Source: Granulosicoccus sp964498925
Lineage (GTDB): Bacteria; Pseudomonadota; Gammaproteobacteria; Granulosicoccales; Granulosicoccaceae
DNA: 16,658 nucleotides
Assembly (NCBI GenBank): GCA_964498925.1
Contig: CAZCKD010000069.1
Span: 1-16,658 of the forward strand
Direction of reading: 5' to 3'
The notes under the pieces were generated by a model. The model did no database searches. It saw only the letters and a list, made by a program, of their open reading frames with translations, and was not told the origin of the DNA. Of this stretch, positions 1 through 6,416 are shown one piece after another; the first letter of the stretch is position 1, and each line of letters starts with the position of its first letter. The position numbers and the translations under genes were made by a program.

Positions 1-714
1 GACCTGGACGCGGCAGCCGAAAAAATCCGTGCATCTAAATGTTTTGACAATGCCACCTCTTGCAGTTCGGAAAATGCGGTTGTTGTGGTTGATGCTGTTT
101 ATTCTGACTTTGTTGCTGCCATGGCTCGGAATGGTGGTGCGCTGATGGAGGATGAGGCTGGGATCATTGGCAAGCTTTGGCCTGATGGGCATTTGAATCG
201 TTCGGTGATTGCACAAGATGCGGACAAAATGATCGTCGCGCTTGAGCTTGATGTGCCGGAAGGAACCGACTACATAGCGGTTCCGACCTCGGGTATTGGA
301 CCTGATCACCCGCTGTCGGGAGAGAAGCTAAGCCGGGTTCTTGCATTTTATCGAGCACCGGATTTTGACAGCGCAATTGACGTGACTCGTAACATTCAAG
401 AACATCAAGGAGCAGGTCATTCTGTTGGCTTGCATACCAGCGATGACAGTCGAGCAAGCGTTTTGGCAACGGCGATTCCGACCAGCCGAGTGATTGTCAA
501 CCAGGCCCACACATTCGCCACGGGTGGATCGTTTACAAACGGTATGCCGTTCTCGCTGTCAATGGGTTGCGGGACATGGGGTGGCAATTCTGTTAACGAA
601 AACGTCAACTATCGACACTTCATACAATCGACCAAGATAATCCGCGAAATTCCGTCGCGAGAGCCAAGCCTGGATGAAATCTTTGTCGATTACTGGAACG
701 CGGCTGGCCAATGA
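1..714 (+). CDS. sauS: CoA-acylating aldehyde dehydrogenase, 3' part; probable sulfoacetaldehyde dehydrogenase (acylating)
   Basis: The 5' end lies outside the window. The frame is open from base 1 and encodes the last 237 residues. The catalytic cysteine of the AdhE-type acylating aldehyde dehydrogenases is visible in FDNATSCSSENAVVV (Cys codon at 61-63). The family C-terminus is also present: HSVGLHTSDD, IPTSRVIVNQ and GCGTWGGNSVNENV. Members reduce an acyl-CoA to the aldehyde, or the reverse, with NAD(P)H in the cytoplasm. The gene overlaps the downstream acyl-CoA ligase by ATGA, and TauE/SafE permeases lie nearby. This arrangement matches SauS-SauT of sulfoacetate catabolism, where sulfoacetyl-CoA is reduced to sulfoacetaldehyde. 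The family call is secure. The sulfonate substrate is inferred from context only, and another short acyl-CoA remains possible. Confidence 0.72.
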   Translation, partial: DLDAAAEKIRASKCFDNATSCSSENAVVVVDAVYSDFVAAMARNGGALMEDEAGIIGKLWPDGHLNRSVIAQDADKMIVALELDVPEGTDYIAVPTSGIGPDHPLSGEKLSRVLAFYRAPDFDSAIDVTRNIQEHQGAGHSVGLHTSDDSRASVLATAIPTSRVIVNQAHTFATGGSFTNGMPFSLSMGCGTWGGNSVNENVNYRHFIQSTKIIREIPSREPSLDEIFVDYWNAAGQ

Positions 715-2204
715 AGTTTGATCCCCAAACGCCACCCACCGGGACTGTCCGCGATTGGGTAGACTCACGGGCAAACGAGGGCGGTACAGCATTCGTTTTT
801 CCGGAAACCGATGAAACGTTAAGCTGGCCAGATCTGCGAGCGCATGCCACAACAATTGCTGCGGATTTAACTGCGCAAGGCATTGCGAAGGGCGAAAGCG
901 TCGTCGTGATGCATCCCAATGGGCTTGAGGGTGTCAAAGCACTTTTTGCCGCACTCTACGGCGGATTCCGAGTGACCATGCTCAACCTTGCCGCCGGTGC
1001 CGATGCATTAGGCTATGCGATGGAGCACTCTAAAGCGCGCGTTGCATTTGTGCATGATGCTCAGTTGGAATTCTTTAATCAGGTTCGGCCAGAAAACTTG
1101 AGCCTATTCGCGGCGAGTGGCGAGAGTGCGGAACTGTACGATATCGCTCCAGCTGATGATGCACTGTTGATGTATACCTCTGGCACCACCGGGCGTCCGA
1201 AAGGCGTGGTGCATACGCAATCAAGTCTGCTTGCCGGAGGATGGACGGTCAGTATGGCGCACGAATTGACACCGCAGGATCGCGGCATGGGTGTTCTGCC
1301 GTTTTACCATATCAATGGCTTGTGTGTTTCCGTCATGGGTAGCTTGGTGTCTGGTGGCTCACTTGCCATGGGGTCGCGGTTTTCTGCCAGTAAGCTTTGG
1401 GATCAAGCAGCCGACGGGGGTATTACGTGGTTTTCTGTGGTTCCCACAATAATTAGCCATTTACTGCACGGCGAAGCAGAACCTACGCCGTCGCTAAAGG
1501 CCCAGCTTCGCTTTGCGCGATCCGCTTCATCAGCACTTGCTGTAGAAACACAACGTGCCTTTCAAGACCGCTTTGGGCTTGCGATTGTAGAGTCTCTTGG
1601 ACTGACGGAAACGGCAGCTCAGTGCCTGGTCAATCCGCTTGATCCTGCACTCCACAAAATCGGATCGGCGGGCTGTGCGATCAGCAATGAGGGCCGCATC
1701 GCTGATGAAACCGGAAAGGAGTGTGTACGTGGTGTTGAGGGCGAAATTCAGATCCGTGGCCCCAATGTCATGAAGGAATACCTGCACAACCCTGATGCAA
1801 CTTCCGCTACATTTCACGGAGATTGGCTTCGCACCGGTGATTTGGGGCGTATGGACGAAGACGGCTATGTTTTCGTCACTGGAAGGCTTAAAGAACTCAT
1901 CATTAAAGGCGGCGAAAACATCGCGCCACGTGAGATTGACGAAGCCTTGTATGAGCACCCTGATGTTGTTGAAGCAGCTGCCTTTGCGCGTCCGTGTGAC
2001 CGCTACGGCGAGCGTGTCGAAGCTGCCGTTCGTCTAAGCGATGCTTCAAATACTACAAGTGCGGACCTACTTGCACTTTGTGTAGAACGCGTTGGGCAAT
2101 TCAAGGCTCCTGACACTGTGCACATTATGCCCGAATTACCCAAAGGCCCATCTGGGAAAATTCAGCGACTCTATTTAAACGAGATGCTTTACGGGGCAAC
2201 CTGA
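711..2204 (+). CDS. sauT: AMP-forming acyl-CoA ligase, probable sulfoacetate-CoA ligase
   Basis: This is a 497-residue ANL-superfamily adenylating enzyme of normal full length. It shows the phosphate-binding loop MYTSGTTGRPKG (about residues 154-165), GLTETAA (297-303), WLRTGD (372-377), the hinge region GRLKELIIKGGENIAP (391-406) and the catalytic C-terminal lysine in PSGKIQR (Lys483). It would activate a carboxylate to its CoA thioester with ATP. The ATG overlaps the stop of the preceding aldehyde dehydrogenase (ATGA), which implies translational coupling and a shared pathway. The closest known precedent for this pair is SauT with SauS, giving sulfoacetyl-CoA. The protein also resembles malonyl-CoA synthetases and other small-acid ligases, so substrate confidence is moderate. 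A weak inverted repeat overlaps its stop codon. Confidence 0.75.
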   Translation: MKFDPQTPPTGTVRDWVDSRANEGGTAFVFPETDETLSWPDLRAHATTIAADLTAQGIAKGESVVVMHPNGLEGVKALFAALYGGFRVTMLNLAAGADALGYAMEHSKARVAFVHDAQLEFFNQVRPENLSLFAASGESAELYDIAPADDALLMYTSGTTGRPKGVVHTQSSLLAGGWTVSMAHELTPQDRGMGVLPFYHINGLCVSVMGSLVSGGSLAMGSRFSASKLWDQAADGGITWFSVVPTIISHLLHGEAEPTPSLKAQLRFARSASSALAVETQRAFQDRFGLAIVESLGLTETAAQCLVNPLDPALHKIGSAGCAISNEGRIADETGKECVRGVEGEIQIRGPNVMKEYLHNPDATSATFHGDWLRTGDLGRMDEDGYVFVTGRLKELIIKGGENIAPREIDEALYEHPDVVEAAAFARPCDRYGERVEAAVRLSDASNTTSADLLALCVERVGQFKAPDTVHIMPELPKGPSGKIQRLYLNEMLYGAT

Positions 2205-2227
2205 TCTTTCGCGCACCTTGCGATCAG
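2201..2227. terminator. possible bidirectional terminator between convergent genes
   Basis: CTGATC (2201-2206) and GATCAG (2222-2227) form an inverted repeat. An inner CGC/GCG pair (2210-2212 with 2220-2222) extends it. It spans the stop codons of the acyl-CoA ligase (+) and the TauE permease (-). No T-tract follows on either strand, so this is a weak call. Confidence 0.3.
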
Positions 2228-2991
2228 CTTATTGCGTTGAAGATCAAGCGGCACCCCATCAGTAAGAAGGCTATCAGCACAGCTTTACGGAACAGCTCCT
2301 GACTGACTCGATCGCGGAGCACTTCGCCAATTCGAAAACCGACCAGCACGACACACAGTGCCAATGCTGACTTGATCAACACCGGAAAGGTCAGGATGCC
2401 GGCTACGACTTGTCCCGCACCAAGCGGGAGAACTCCGGCCAAAAAGAGAAAACCAGTTGCTCCAATAAACCTCTCTTTGGACACATCCCGCGCCACCAGG
2501 TACATGGCGACGATGGGCGACCAGATCGAACTGATCCCACCCAGCACGCCGGCCATGATACCGAACCCGAAATGCCAGCGGCGCTCTGGTCCAAATTTCA
2601 GCTTTATTCCCAACAGTAAGTTAAGCGAAAATATAACCATTGCCACACCGATGGCCCCTGTTAGGAGTCCTGTTGGGTAATCGGCAATAAACATGGATGC
2701 AATAAAGATACTGACCATGATCGCCACGGCAAACAGCCAGTATTCTCGGGCGATCGCCAATTTGTCAGAAGCATGAGCAAATTGCAGCGAATTGGTTGCA
2801 AGGATGGACAACCACAAGAGTGGAATTGCCTCTGTTGGTGGCATGATCAACGTTAGAAAAGCCATAGAGGCGGCAGGCAGTCCGATGCCTAAAAATCCTT
2901 TCACTATTGCAGCAAAAAGAAAGATCAAAACAAGCTGTGCTGTCTGCAGCGCGTCGAAGTTCTGGACAAGAGCGGCAATCGTCTCGTTCAT
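2224..2991 (-). CDS. TauE/SafE-family permease (anion/sulfonate exporter type)
   Basis: This 255-residue, very hydrophobic protein should have about eight membrane helices in two similar halves. Each half begins with a small-residue-rich helix: FAAIVKGFLGIGLPAAS near residue 26, and GIMAGVLGGISSIWSPIVAM near residue 145. That is the TauE/SafE (DUF81) signature. Family members export sulfite, sulfoacetate or related anions across the inner membrane. It converges on the SauT-like ligase, with stops 20 nt apart. It is divergent from a second TauE/SafE gene. A promoter-like pair (TTGAAA at 3086-3081, CAGAAT at 3063-3058, 17 nt apart) lies upstream and is overlapped by a palindrome. No clear Shine-Dalgarno sequence precedes the ATG. 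Substrate is inferred from neighbours only. Confidence 0.75.
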   Translation of the reverse strand: MNETIAALVQNFDALQTAQLVLIFLFAAIVKGFLGIGLPAASMAFLTLIMPPTEAIPLLWLSILATNSLQFAHASDKLAIAREYWLFAVAIMVSIFIASMFIADYPTGLLTGAIGVAMVIFSLNLLLGIKLKFGPERRWHFGFGIMAGVLGGISSIWSPIVAMYLVARDVSKERFIGATGFLFLAGVLPLGAGQVVAGILTFPVLIKSALALCVVLVGFRIGEVLRDRVSQELFRKAVLIAFLLMGCRLIFNAIS

Positions 2992-3057
2992 GGGCTGGTT
3001 ATCCAGTCCAGCAACATGTTTAGATTCATCGACTCACTCTGTGTAACGTGTGGCGGC

Positions 3058-3086
3058 ATTCTGCAGGAATCGCGTGCTATTTTCAA
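3058..3086 (-). promoter_or_regulatory. sigma70-like promoter for the leftward TauE/SafE gene
   Basis: On the minus strand, TTGAAA (3086-3081) and CAGAAT (3063-3058) are separated by 17 nt. They match TTGACA at 5 of 6 positions and TATAAT at 4 of 6. The predicted start is near 3051, giving about 60 nt of leader. The -35 box lies inside the palindrome at 3077-3091. Confidence 0.4.
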
Positions 3087-3091
3087 AATAG
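3077..3091. promoter_or_regulatory. operator-like 15-bp palindrome between divergent TauE/SafE genes
   Basis: CTATTTT-C-AAAATAG is a perfect 7+1+7 dyad. It covers the -35 box proposed for the leftward permease, a position expected for a repressor. The regulator is unknown, and none is encoded next to it. Confidence 0.4.
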
Positions 3092-3169
3092 AAAAGCGGG
3101 TTGTGATCTAATGGCACCACTTTACAACCTCGAAGCGGTTTTGTTACACGCAGCTGTGTCCCATCCATG

Positions 3170-3183
3170 ACGTGCGCGCACGT
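3170..3183. promoter_or_regulatory. perfect 14-bp GC-rich palindrome upstream of the rightward TauE/SafE gene
   Basis: ACGTGCGCGCACGT reads identically on both strands and ends 23 nt before the ATG at 3207. It may be an operator or a leader hairpin. GTGTAAC (3041-3047) and its inverted copy GTTACAC (3143-3149) also lie in this intergenic region, about 100 bp apart. Confidence 0.35.
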
Positions 3184-3206
3184 AGCTTAGGACTATCTTA
3201 CTACGC

Positions 3207-3959
3207 ATGCTTTTTGAGTTAAACGGCTGGCAGATTACCGCAATCCTGGCCAGCTACCTGTTTGCGGCAACTGCCAAAGGGGTGACTGGGCTCGGGTTTT
3301 CCACCACCTGCCTGCCGATCCTGGCACTACTGGTCGGCTTGAAAGACGCTCTGCCATTGGTGATCATTCCGTCCATTTTTTCCAACATCGTTGTGATGCG
3401 TCAAGTGGGACGATTTCGTGAGACTCTCGGACGTTTTTGGCCGATGTTGTTGGCTGTAATACCCGGTCTTGCGCTGGGTCTGTGGACGCTCGCCTATATT
3501 GACGGTCGATTGGCCGGAGCCATTCTAGGGCTCTTGATGCTGGTGTGGTGTGCGTTTACTTTCACTAAGCCCGAGCTATCCATTGCCGCGCGTTGGGAAC
3601 GTCCGCTCGCACCGTTCTCGGGGTTCATTACCGGTACGATTAATGGGATTACAGGGTCGCAGGTCATGCCGATGGTTCCGTTTATGATGATGCTGCGGTT
3701 AGAGCGAAACCTGTTTATTCAAGCGGTGAATTGCTCGTTCACGTTATCCAGTCTGGTCATGATGTTGGGCCTTGCCAAACTTGGCTTATTCTCGTGGGAG
3801 GACGTTCTGATCTCGGCCATTGGCGTGTGTTTTGTCACGCTGGGTTTGTCCATGGGAGCAGCCATTCGTCACCGCTTGTCGGAGACGCTGTTTCGACAAG
3901 GCATCCTAGTCATGTTGTCGTTGATGGGGCTTGCATTGATTGTCCCCATCCTGGTTTGA
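3207..3959 (+). CDS. TauE/SafE-family permease (second copy)
   Basis: This 250-residue integral membrane protein has about eight predicted helices. It carries the two TauE/SafE half-repeats: FAATAKGVTGLGFSTTCLP near residue 19, and GFITGTINGITGSQVMPMVP near residue 138. It is divergent from, and only distantly similar to, the TauE/SafE gene on its left, so the pair looks like two specialised paralogs rather than a recent duplication. The likely role is inner-membrane transport of a small anion such as sulfite or a sulfonate, in keeping with the SauS/SauT-like genes nearby. The Shine-Dalgarno sequence is poor: AGGA sits about 13 nt before the ATG. The transport substrate is not readable from the sequence. 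Confidence 0.75.
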   Translation: MLFELNGWQITAILASYLFAATAKGVTGLGFSTTCLPILALLVGLKDALPLVIIPSIFSNIVVMRQVGRFRETLGRFWPMLLAVIPGLALGLWTLAYIDGRLAGAILGLLMLVWCAFTFTKPELSIAARWERPLAPFSGFITGTINGITGSQVMPMVPFMMMLRLERNLFIQAVNCSFTLSSLVMMLGLAKLGLFSWEDVLISAIGVCFVTLGLSMGAAIRHRLSETLFRQGILVMLSLMGLALIVPILV

Positions 3960-3970
3960 CTTAGCGTTGT

Positions 3971-4008
3971 AGCCTAACGGACTAAGTAGGCTTAACCTTT
4001 ATTTTTTT
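3971..4008 (+). terminator. weak terminator-like hairpin after the second TauE/SafE gene
   Basis: AGCCTA (3971-3976) and TAGGCT (3987-3992) form a 6-bp stem with a 10-nt loop. A T-rich run follows at 3998-4008 but begins several bases after the stem. It lies between convergent stops, and its T-run is coding sequence (Lys/Asn codons) of the leftward GFA gene. Confidence 0.3.
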
Positions 4009-4387
4009 CGAACTGAGGATAGTCATCGATAATGGAATGCCAGTCGGCTTTTGACTCAGTGAATATGTGATATCTGTTTTCACAAACAAAAGATGTTGTC
4101 GTTAAGCCCAGTCGAAGGCGATAAACACCGGGTAAACTCCGCTTCGCGCTGTAAATCGGGCTTCCGCAATTAGTACAAAAAGCTCTCACTTTTTCGTGGT
4201 TAGATTGGTACTCCTTAATATACTGTTTTCCGAAAAACGTTACTTTTTCAGCATCGACAGGGCTATTAATGGCAAAGGCTGCACCTTGAGCCTTGCGGCA
4301 TTGAGAGCAATGGCAATACGCGACTTCCTCTATTTGGCCAGAGTAGGTATAACCCACGTTACCGCATAAACAACGACCTTCGATCAT
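3992..4387 (-). CDS. GFA/CENP-V domain zinc protein
   Basis: This 131-residue protein consists of one GFA (glutathione-dependent formaldehyde-activating enzyme-like) domain. The zinc cysteines are complete: C6 and C8 in CLCG, C25, C27 and C30 in CHCSQC, and C71 and C74 in CTNCGSP. The family tail HIFTESKADW follows. GFA-fold proteins bind two zinc ions. A few are linked to glutathione-thiol chemistry, but most small members have no proven activity, so no reaction is assigned. The gene stands alone on the minus strand, and AGGA lies about 10 nt before the ATG. A second GFA gene is encoded at 5658-6107. Confidence 0.85.
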   Translation of the reverse strand: MIEGRCLCGNVGYTYSGQIEEVAYCHCSQCRKAQGAAFAINSPVDAEKVTFFGKQYIKEYQSNHEKVRAFCTNCGSPIYSAKRSLPGVYRLRLGLTTTSFVCENRYHIFTESKADWHSIIDDYPQFEKNKG

Positions 4388-4502
4388 ATGACTGTCATCC
4401 TAGTTTGTTGGGGCTTTGGCGACTAAGTGCATTAAGCTGTCTTTAGCAATGGCACTTCGGAATAGTCCCATTGTTCTAACCTAATATACAAGAGGTTTTG
4501 TT

Positions 4503-4583
4503 ATGAGTAGCGCTGGAACTGCGCAAACGACTTTAAATTGCTGTGCCTGTTCTATCGCAGCGGGAGCTTATCCCGTATCTTAA
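4503..4583 (+). CDS. candidate 26-residue small protein
   Basis: Within the 275-nt gap between the GFA and HD genes, ATG at 4503 opens a 26-codon frame ending in TAA. It is preceded by a good Shine-Dalgarno sequence, AAGAGG (4490-4495), with 7 nt spacing. The product is Ser/Ala/Thr-rich with a CCAC cysteine cluster near residues 13-16. A small hairpin (AACCT at 4478-4482 with AGGTT at 4493-4497) could mask the ribosome site. Nothing else was recognised in this gap except the promoter of the next gene. The ORF could be a chance frame. Confidence 0.25.
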   Translation: MSSAGTAQTTLNCCACSIAAGAYPVS

Positions 4584-4626
4584 TATTCGTAACCTTTTCC
4601 AGCTAAGTATTGCTCAGCTGTTTCCG

Positions 4627-4655
4627 TTGAGATAATTAATCTATTGATATCTAAT
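4627..4655 (+). promoter_or_regulatory. promoter of the HD-domain gene, implying a leaderless mRNA
   Basis: TTGAGA (4627-4632) and TCTAAT (4650-4655) are 17 nt apart. Transcription would start at about 4661-4663, essentially at the ATG (4663), and no Shine-Dalgarno sequence is visible. Confidence 0.4.
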
Positions 4656-4662
4656 ACAAATT

Positions 4663-5094
4663 ATGAGCACATTAGAAAAAGCGATCGAAATTGCAGCAGT
4701 TAATCATGCTGGTGATACGGACAAAGCCGGTGCGCCTTACTTATTGCATCCATTGAGACTGATGTTTGCTGTACGGACTAAACATGAAATGATGGCGGCT
4801 GTGCTTCATGACGTTGTCGAAGACACTCCCGTTTCTCTAGAGGACCTTGAGCGTGAAGGATTTCATGTTGACGTGATAACGGCAGTCGATGCTCTGACGA
4901 AGAAACCTGGAGAAAGCAGAATAGAAGCTGCGAAACGGGCAGGGTTAAACCCGATAGCTCGAAATGTCAAATTGGCTGACGTTACTGACAATATGGATCT
5001 AAAACGAATTTCTGAACCTAATGACAAGGACTTTGAAAGGCTAAAAGAATATGTAGAAGTTAGAAAGCTTCTAATTAGCCATGGAGCAACGTAA
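4663..5094 (+). CDS. small HD-domain protein, (p)ppGpp hydrolase (SpoT/MESH1)-like
   Basis: This 143-residue single-domain protein matches the N-terminal hydrolase domain of RelA/SpoT and of stand-alone small alarmone hydrolases. Visible metal-site residues are H15, H29 (LLHPLR), H49-D50 with E53-D54 (LHDVVEDT), and D106 in KLADVTDN. The (p)ppGpp synthetase, TGS and ACT regions of SpoT are all absent, and the length suits a stand-alone enzyme. The likely role is Mn-dependent removal of the 3'-pyrophosphate from (p)ppGpp or a related nucleotide in the cytoplasm. No alarmone synthetase or toxin partner is adjacent. The start ATG is chosen from the coding frame, since there is no Shine-Dalgarno sequence and a promoter lies directly upstream. 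Confidence 0.75.
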   Translation: MSTLEKAIEIAAVNHAGDTDKAGAPYLLHPLRLMFAVRTKHEMMAAVLHDVVEDTPVSLEDLEREGFHVDVITAVDALTKKPGESRIEAAKRAGLNPIARNVKLADVTDNMDLKRISEPNDKDFERLKEYVEVRKLLISHGAT

Positions 5095-5215
5095 CAAACA
5101 CTTCTAAGCGACGTGTGAGTGCATTCTGTCTTTGCAGCCGGTTTGATTCGTCGTCAAATTCGAGTTAAACGAGTGCTTTGTGTGCGGTGTCGTATGTTCG
5201 TTGGGGAAAGGTCGA

Positions 5216-5638
5216 ATGAAAATTATAATTAGACTCGCTTCTGAATCTGATGCTCTAGAGATCAATAATGTCTCTAAGCATCTAGGGTACTCAGAGTTAA
5301 CTGCCGACGAATCCCTCTTAAAGCTCCGAGATTTACTCAACACGACTTACAATAAAGTTTATGTTGCAGAGCTGAATGGTTGTGTAGTCGGGTGGTTACA
5401 CATTTTCTATGCTCATCGACTTGCATCGGACAACTTCTATGAGATTGGTGGGCTAGTGGTCTCTCCAGATGCTCGAGGTCGGGGTGTTGGCAGAGACCTA
5501 GTTAAATATGCCCAAATCCAAAATGATGGTAAGTTCAGAGTACGTTGTAACGAGAGTAGAAAGGATGCGCATAAGTTTTACGGAGCCGTCGGTTTTATTG
5601 GCAGCAAGGTTCAGCGTGTGTTTCAGGTACCCTCATAA
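5216..5638 (+). CDS. GNAT-family N-acetyltransferase
   Basis: This is a 140-residue GNAT domain. The acetyl-CoA pyrophosphate-binding loop is clear at about residues 81-92 (VVSPDARGRGVG), and the motif B tail AHKFYGAVGF follows at 118-127. The ATG at 5216 is preferred over a GTG 36 nt upstream, because a strong Shine-Dalgarno sequence (GGGGAAAGG) sits about 5 nt before it and the protein then begins with the usual first beta strand, KIIIRLAS. The acceptor is unknown. The end of the gene is 19 nt from the second GFA gene, so the two probably share a transcript. Confidence 0.82.
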   Translation: MKIIIRLASESDALEINNVSKHLGYSELTADESLLKLRDLLNTTYNKVYVAELNGCVVGWLHIFYAHRLASDNFYEIGGLVVSPDARGRGVGRDLVKYAQIQNDGKFRVRCNESRKDAHKFYGAVGFIGSKVQRVFQVPS

Positions 5639-5657
5639 CTAGAAGTTGTGAAAAAAT

Positions 5658-6107
5658 ATGGGATCCAAGAAAACAGAAGTATCAATCAGGGAGCGGGGGC
5701 AATGCGTCTGCGGCAAAGTCTCTTTTACGGTTGTAGGCGATCCAAAACGCGTAACTATCTGCCATTGCGAATGGTGTCAGCGAAGAACTGGCTCGGCGTT
5801 TGGGGTAGAGGTTGTCTTTGATGAGAGCCAGATTGAGATAAACGAGGAATCAGTATCTCGCTATAGACATATCTCCGATGAATCCGGCAGGTGGCTGGAC
5901 CAGCACTTCTGTAGCACCTGTGGCTCGAATATCGGATTTACACTGGAAGCTGTTCCTGGGATACGTACCATTGCAGCTGGAATTTTTGATAATCCATCGT
6001 GGTTAGAGACAGCACGGGTTAAAAGACGTCATGTTTTTACTCGATCTGTACGTGATTGGTCTTTAATACCGAACGATGTTGAGCAATACGAGCAGCATTT
6101 CAGGTAG
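5658..6107 (+). CDS. GFA/CENP-V domain zinc protein (second copy)
   Basis: This is a 149-residue single GFA domain with the complete set of zinc cysteines: C16 and C18 (CVCG), C35, C37 and C40 (CHCEWC), and C85 and C88 (CSTCGS). The tail HVFTRSVRDW resembles that of the GFA protein at 3992-4387, but the sequences differ widely elsewhere, so it is not a recent duplicate. It follows the GNAT gene after 19 nt and is probably co-transcribed with it. The ribosome site is weak (an A-rich stretch before the ATG). The biochemical role is unknown, as for most short GFA proteins. Confidence 0.83.
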   Translation: MGSKKTEVSIRERGQCVCGKVSFTVVGDPKRVTICHCEWCQRRTGSAFGVEVVFDESQIEINEESVSRYRHISDESGRWLDQHFCSTCGSNIGFTLEAVPGIRTIAAGIFDNPSWLETARVKRRHVFTRSVRDWSLIPNDVEQYEQHFR

Positions 6108-6228
6108 CAAAGCCATTGCTTTTAACGAATATTGATAAATCTTCGTGACCGTAAATAACAGCTCCGGGAATCGTTGCCCAATTGGTCAGCTAAATTTAAA
6201 TCAGTGGAATCCAGACCTAAAACAACCA

Positions 6229-6258
6229 TTGACTCAAAGCCCTGGCTCAGCTAATAAT
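6229..6258 (+). promoter_or_regulatory. sigma70-like promoter
   Basis: TTGACT (6229-6234) and AATAAT (6253-6258) each match consensus at 5 of 6 positions, with an 18-nt spacer. The predicted start is at about 6265. It would drive a transcript of about 108 nt ending at the terminator at 6349-6372, or read through into the P-loop gene. Confidence 0.45.
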
Positions 6259-6264
6259 TAAACC

Positions 6265-6330
6265 ATGCAACTCTCAGCCAGAATTCAGCAGATTATTATC
6301 ATCATTCTTTATGAGTGGTGGGATTGCTAA
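6265..6330 (+). CDS. candidate leader peptide with an Ile run and Trp-Trp
   Basis: A 21-codon frame encodes MQLSARIQQIIIIILYEWWDC. It has five consecutive isoleucine codons (6292-6306) and two tandem tryptophan codons (6316-6321), and it ends 18 nt before the terminator stem. GGTGGG (6317-6322), overlapping the Trp codons, can pair with CCCGCC (6351-6356) of the terminator to form a competing stem with one G-U pair. No Shine-Dalgarno sequence is visible and the predicted transcript would be leaderless, so translation is uncertain. Confidence 0.25.
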   Translation: MQLSARIQQIIIIILYEWWDC

Positions 6331-6348
6331 TGTCTGTTTAGTCTTTAG

Positions 6349-6372
6349 AACCCGCCCAAGAGGCGGGTTTTT
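6349..6372 (+). terminator. strong intrinsic terminator
   Basis: AACCCGCC (6349-6356) pairs with GGCGGGTT (6362-6369) around the loop CAAGA, and T residues run at 6368-6372. It is either the end of the GNAT-GFA transcript, the end of a small RNA, or an attenuator 45 nt before the P-loop gene. Confidence 0.85.
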
Positions 6373-6416
6373 CGTATCCGCTTCTTGAGCTTTAATAAAA
6401 GTTATTAGGAAGCGAA

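Larger units (their letters stand above)
6108..6416 (+). other. 309-nt intergenic region with a candidate regulatory leader
   Basis: No ordinary gene is visible. The left 120 nt show nothing I can name. The right part holds a promoter-like pair, a 21-codon leader-like ORF and a strong intrinsic terminator, listed separately. The last 45 nt carry AGGAAG ahead of the next ATG, with no second promoter that I can see. Confidence 0.6.

Noticed and set aside
164..855. Several long minus-strand frames opposite the dehydrogenase and ligase genes
   Set aside because: They are antisense to well-supported genes, lack ribosome sites and show no recognisable domain.
3972..4107. Minus-strand GTTAGGC (3978-3972) with GTTAAGC on the plus strand (4101-4107) as an attC site
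   Set aside because: The second core lies inside the GFA coding region and no stem joins the two. The bases at 3971-3992 are better explained as a simple hairpin between convergent genes.
5180..5215. Upstream GTG start for the GNAT gene
   Set aside because: The ATG at 5216 has a strong Shine-Dalgarno sequence, and the GNAT fold begins there. The extra 12 residues look like leader sequence.
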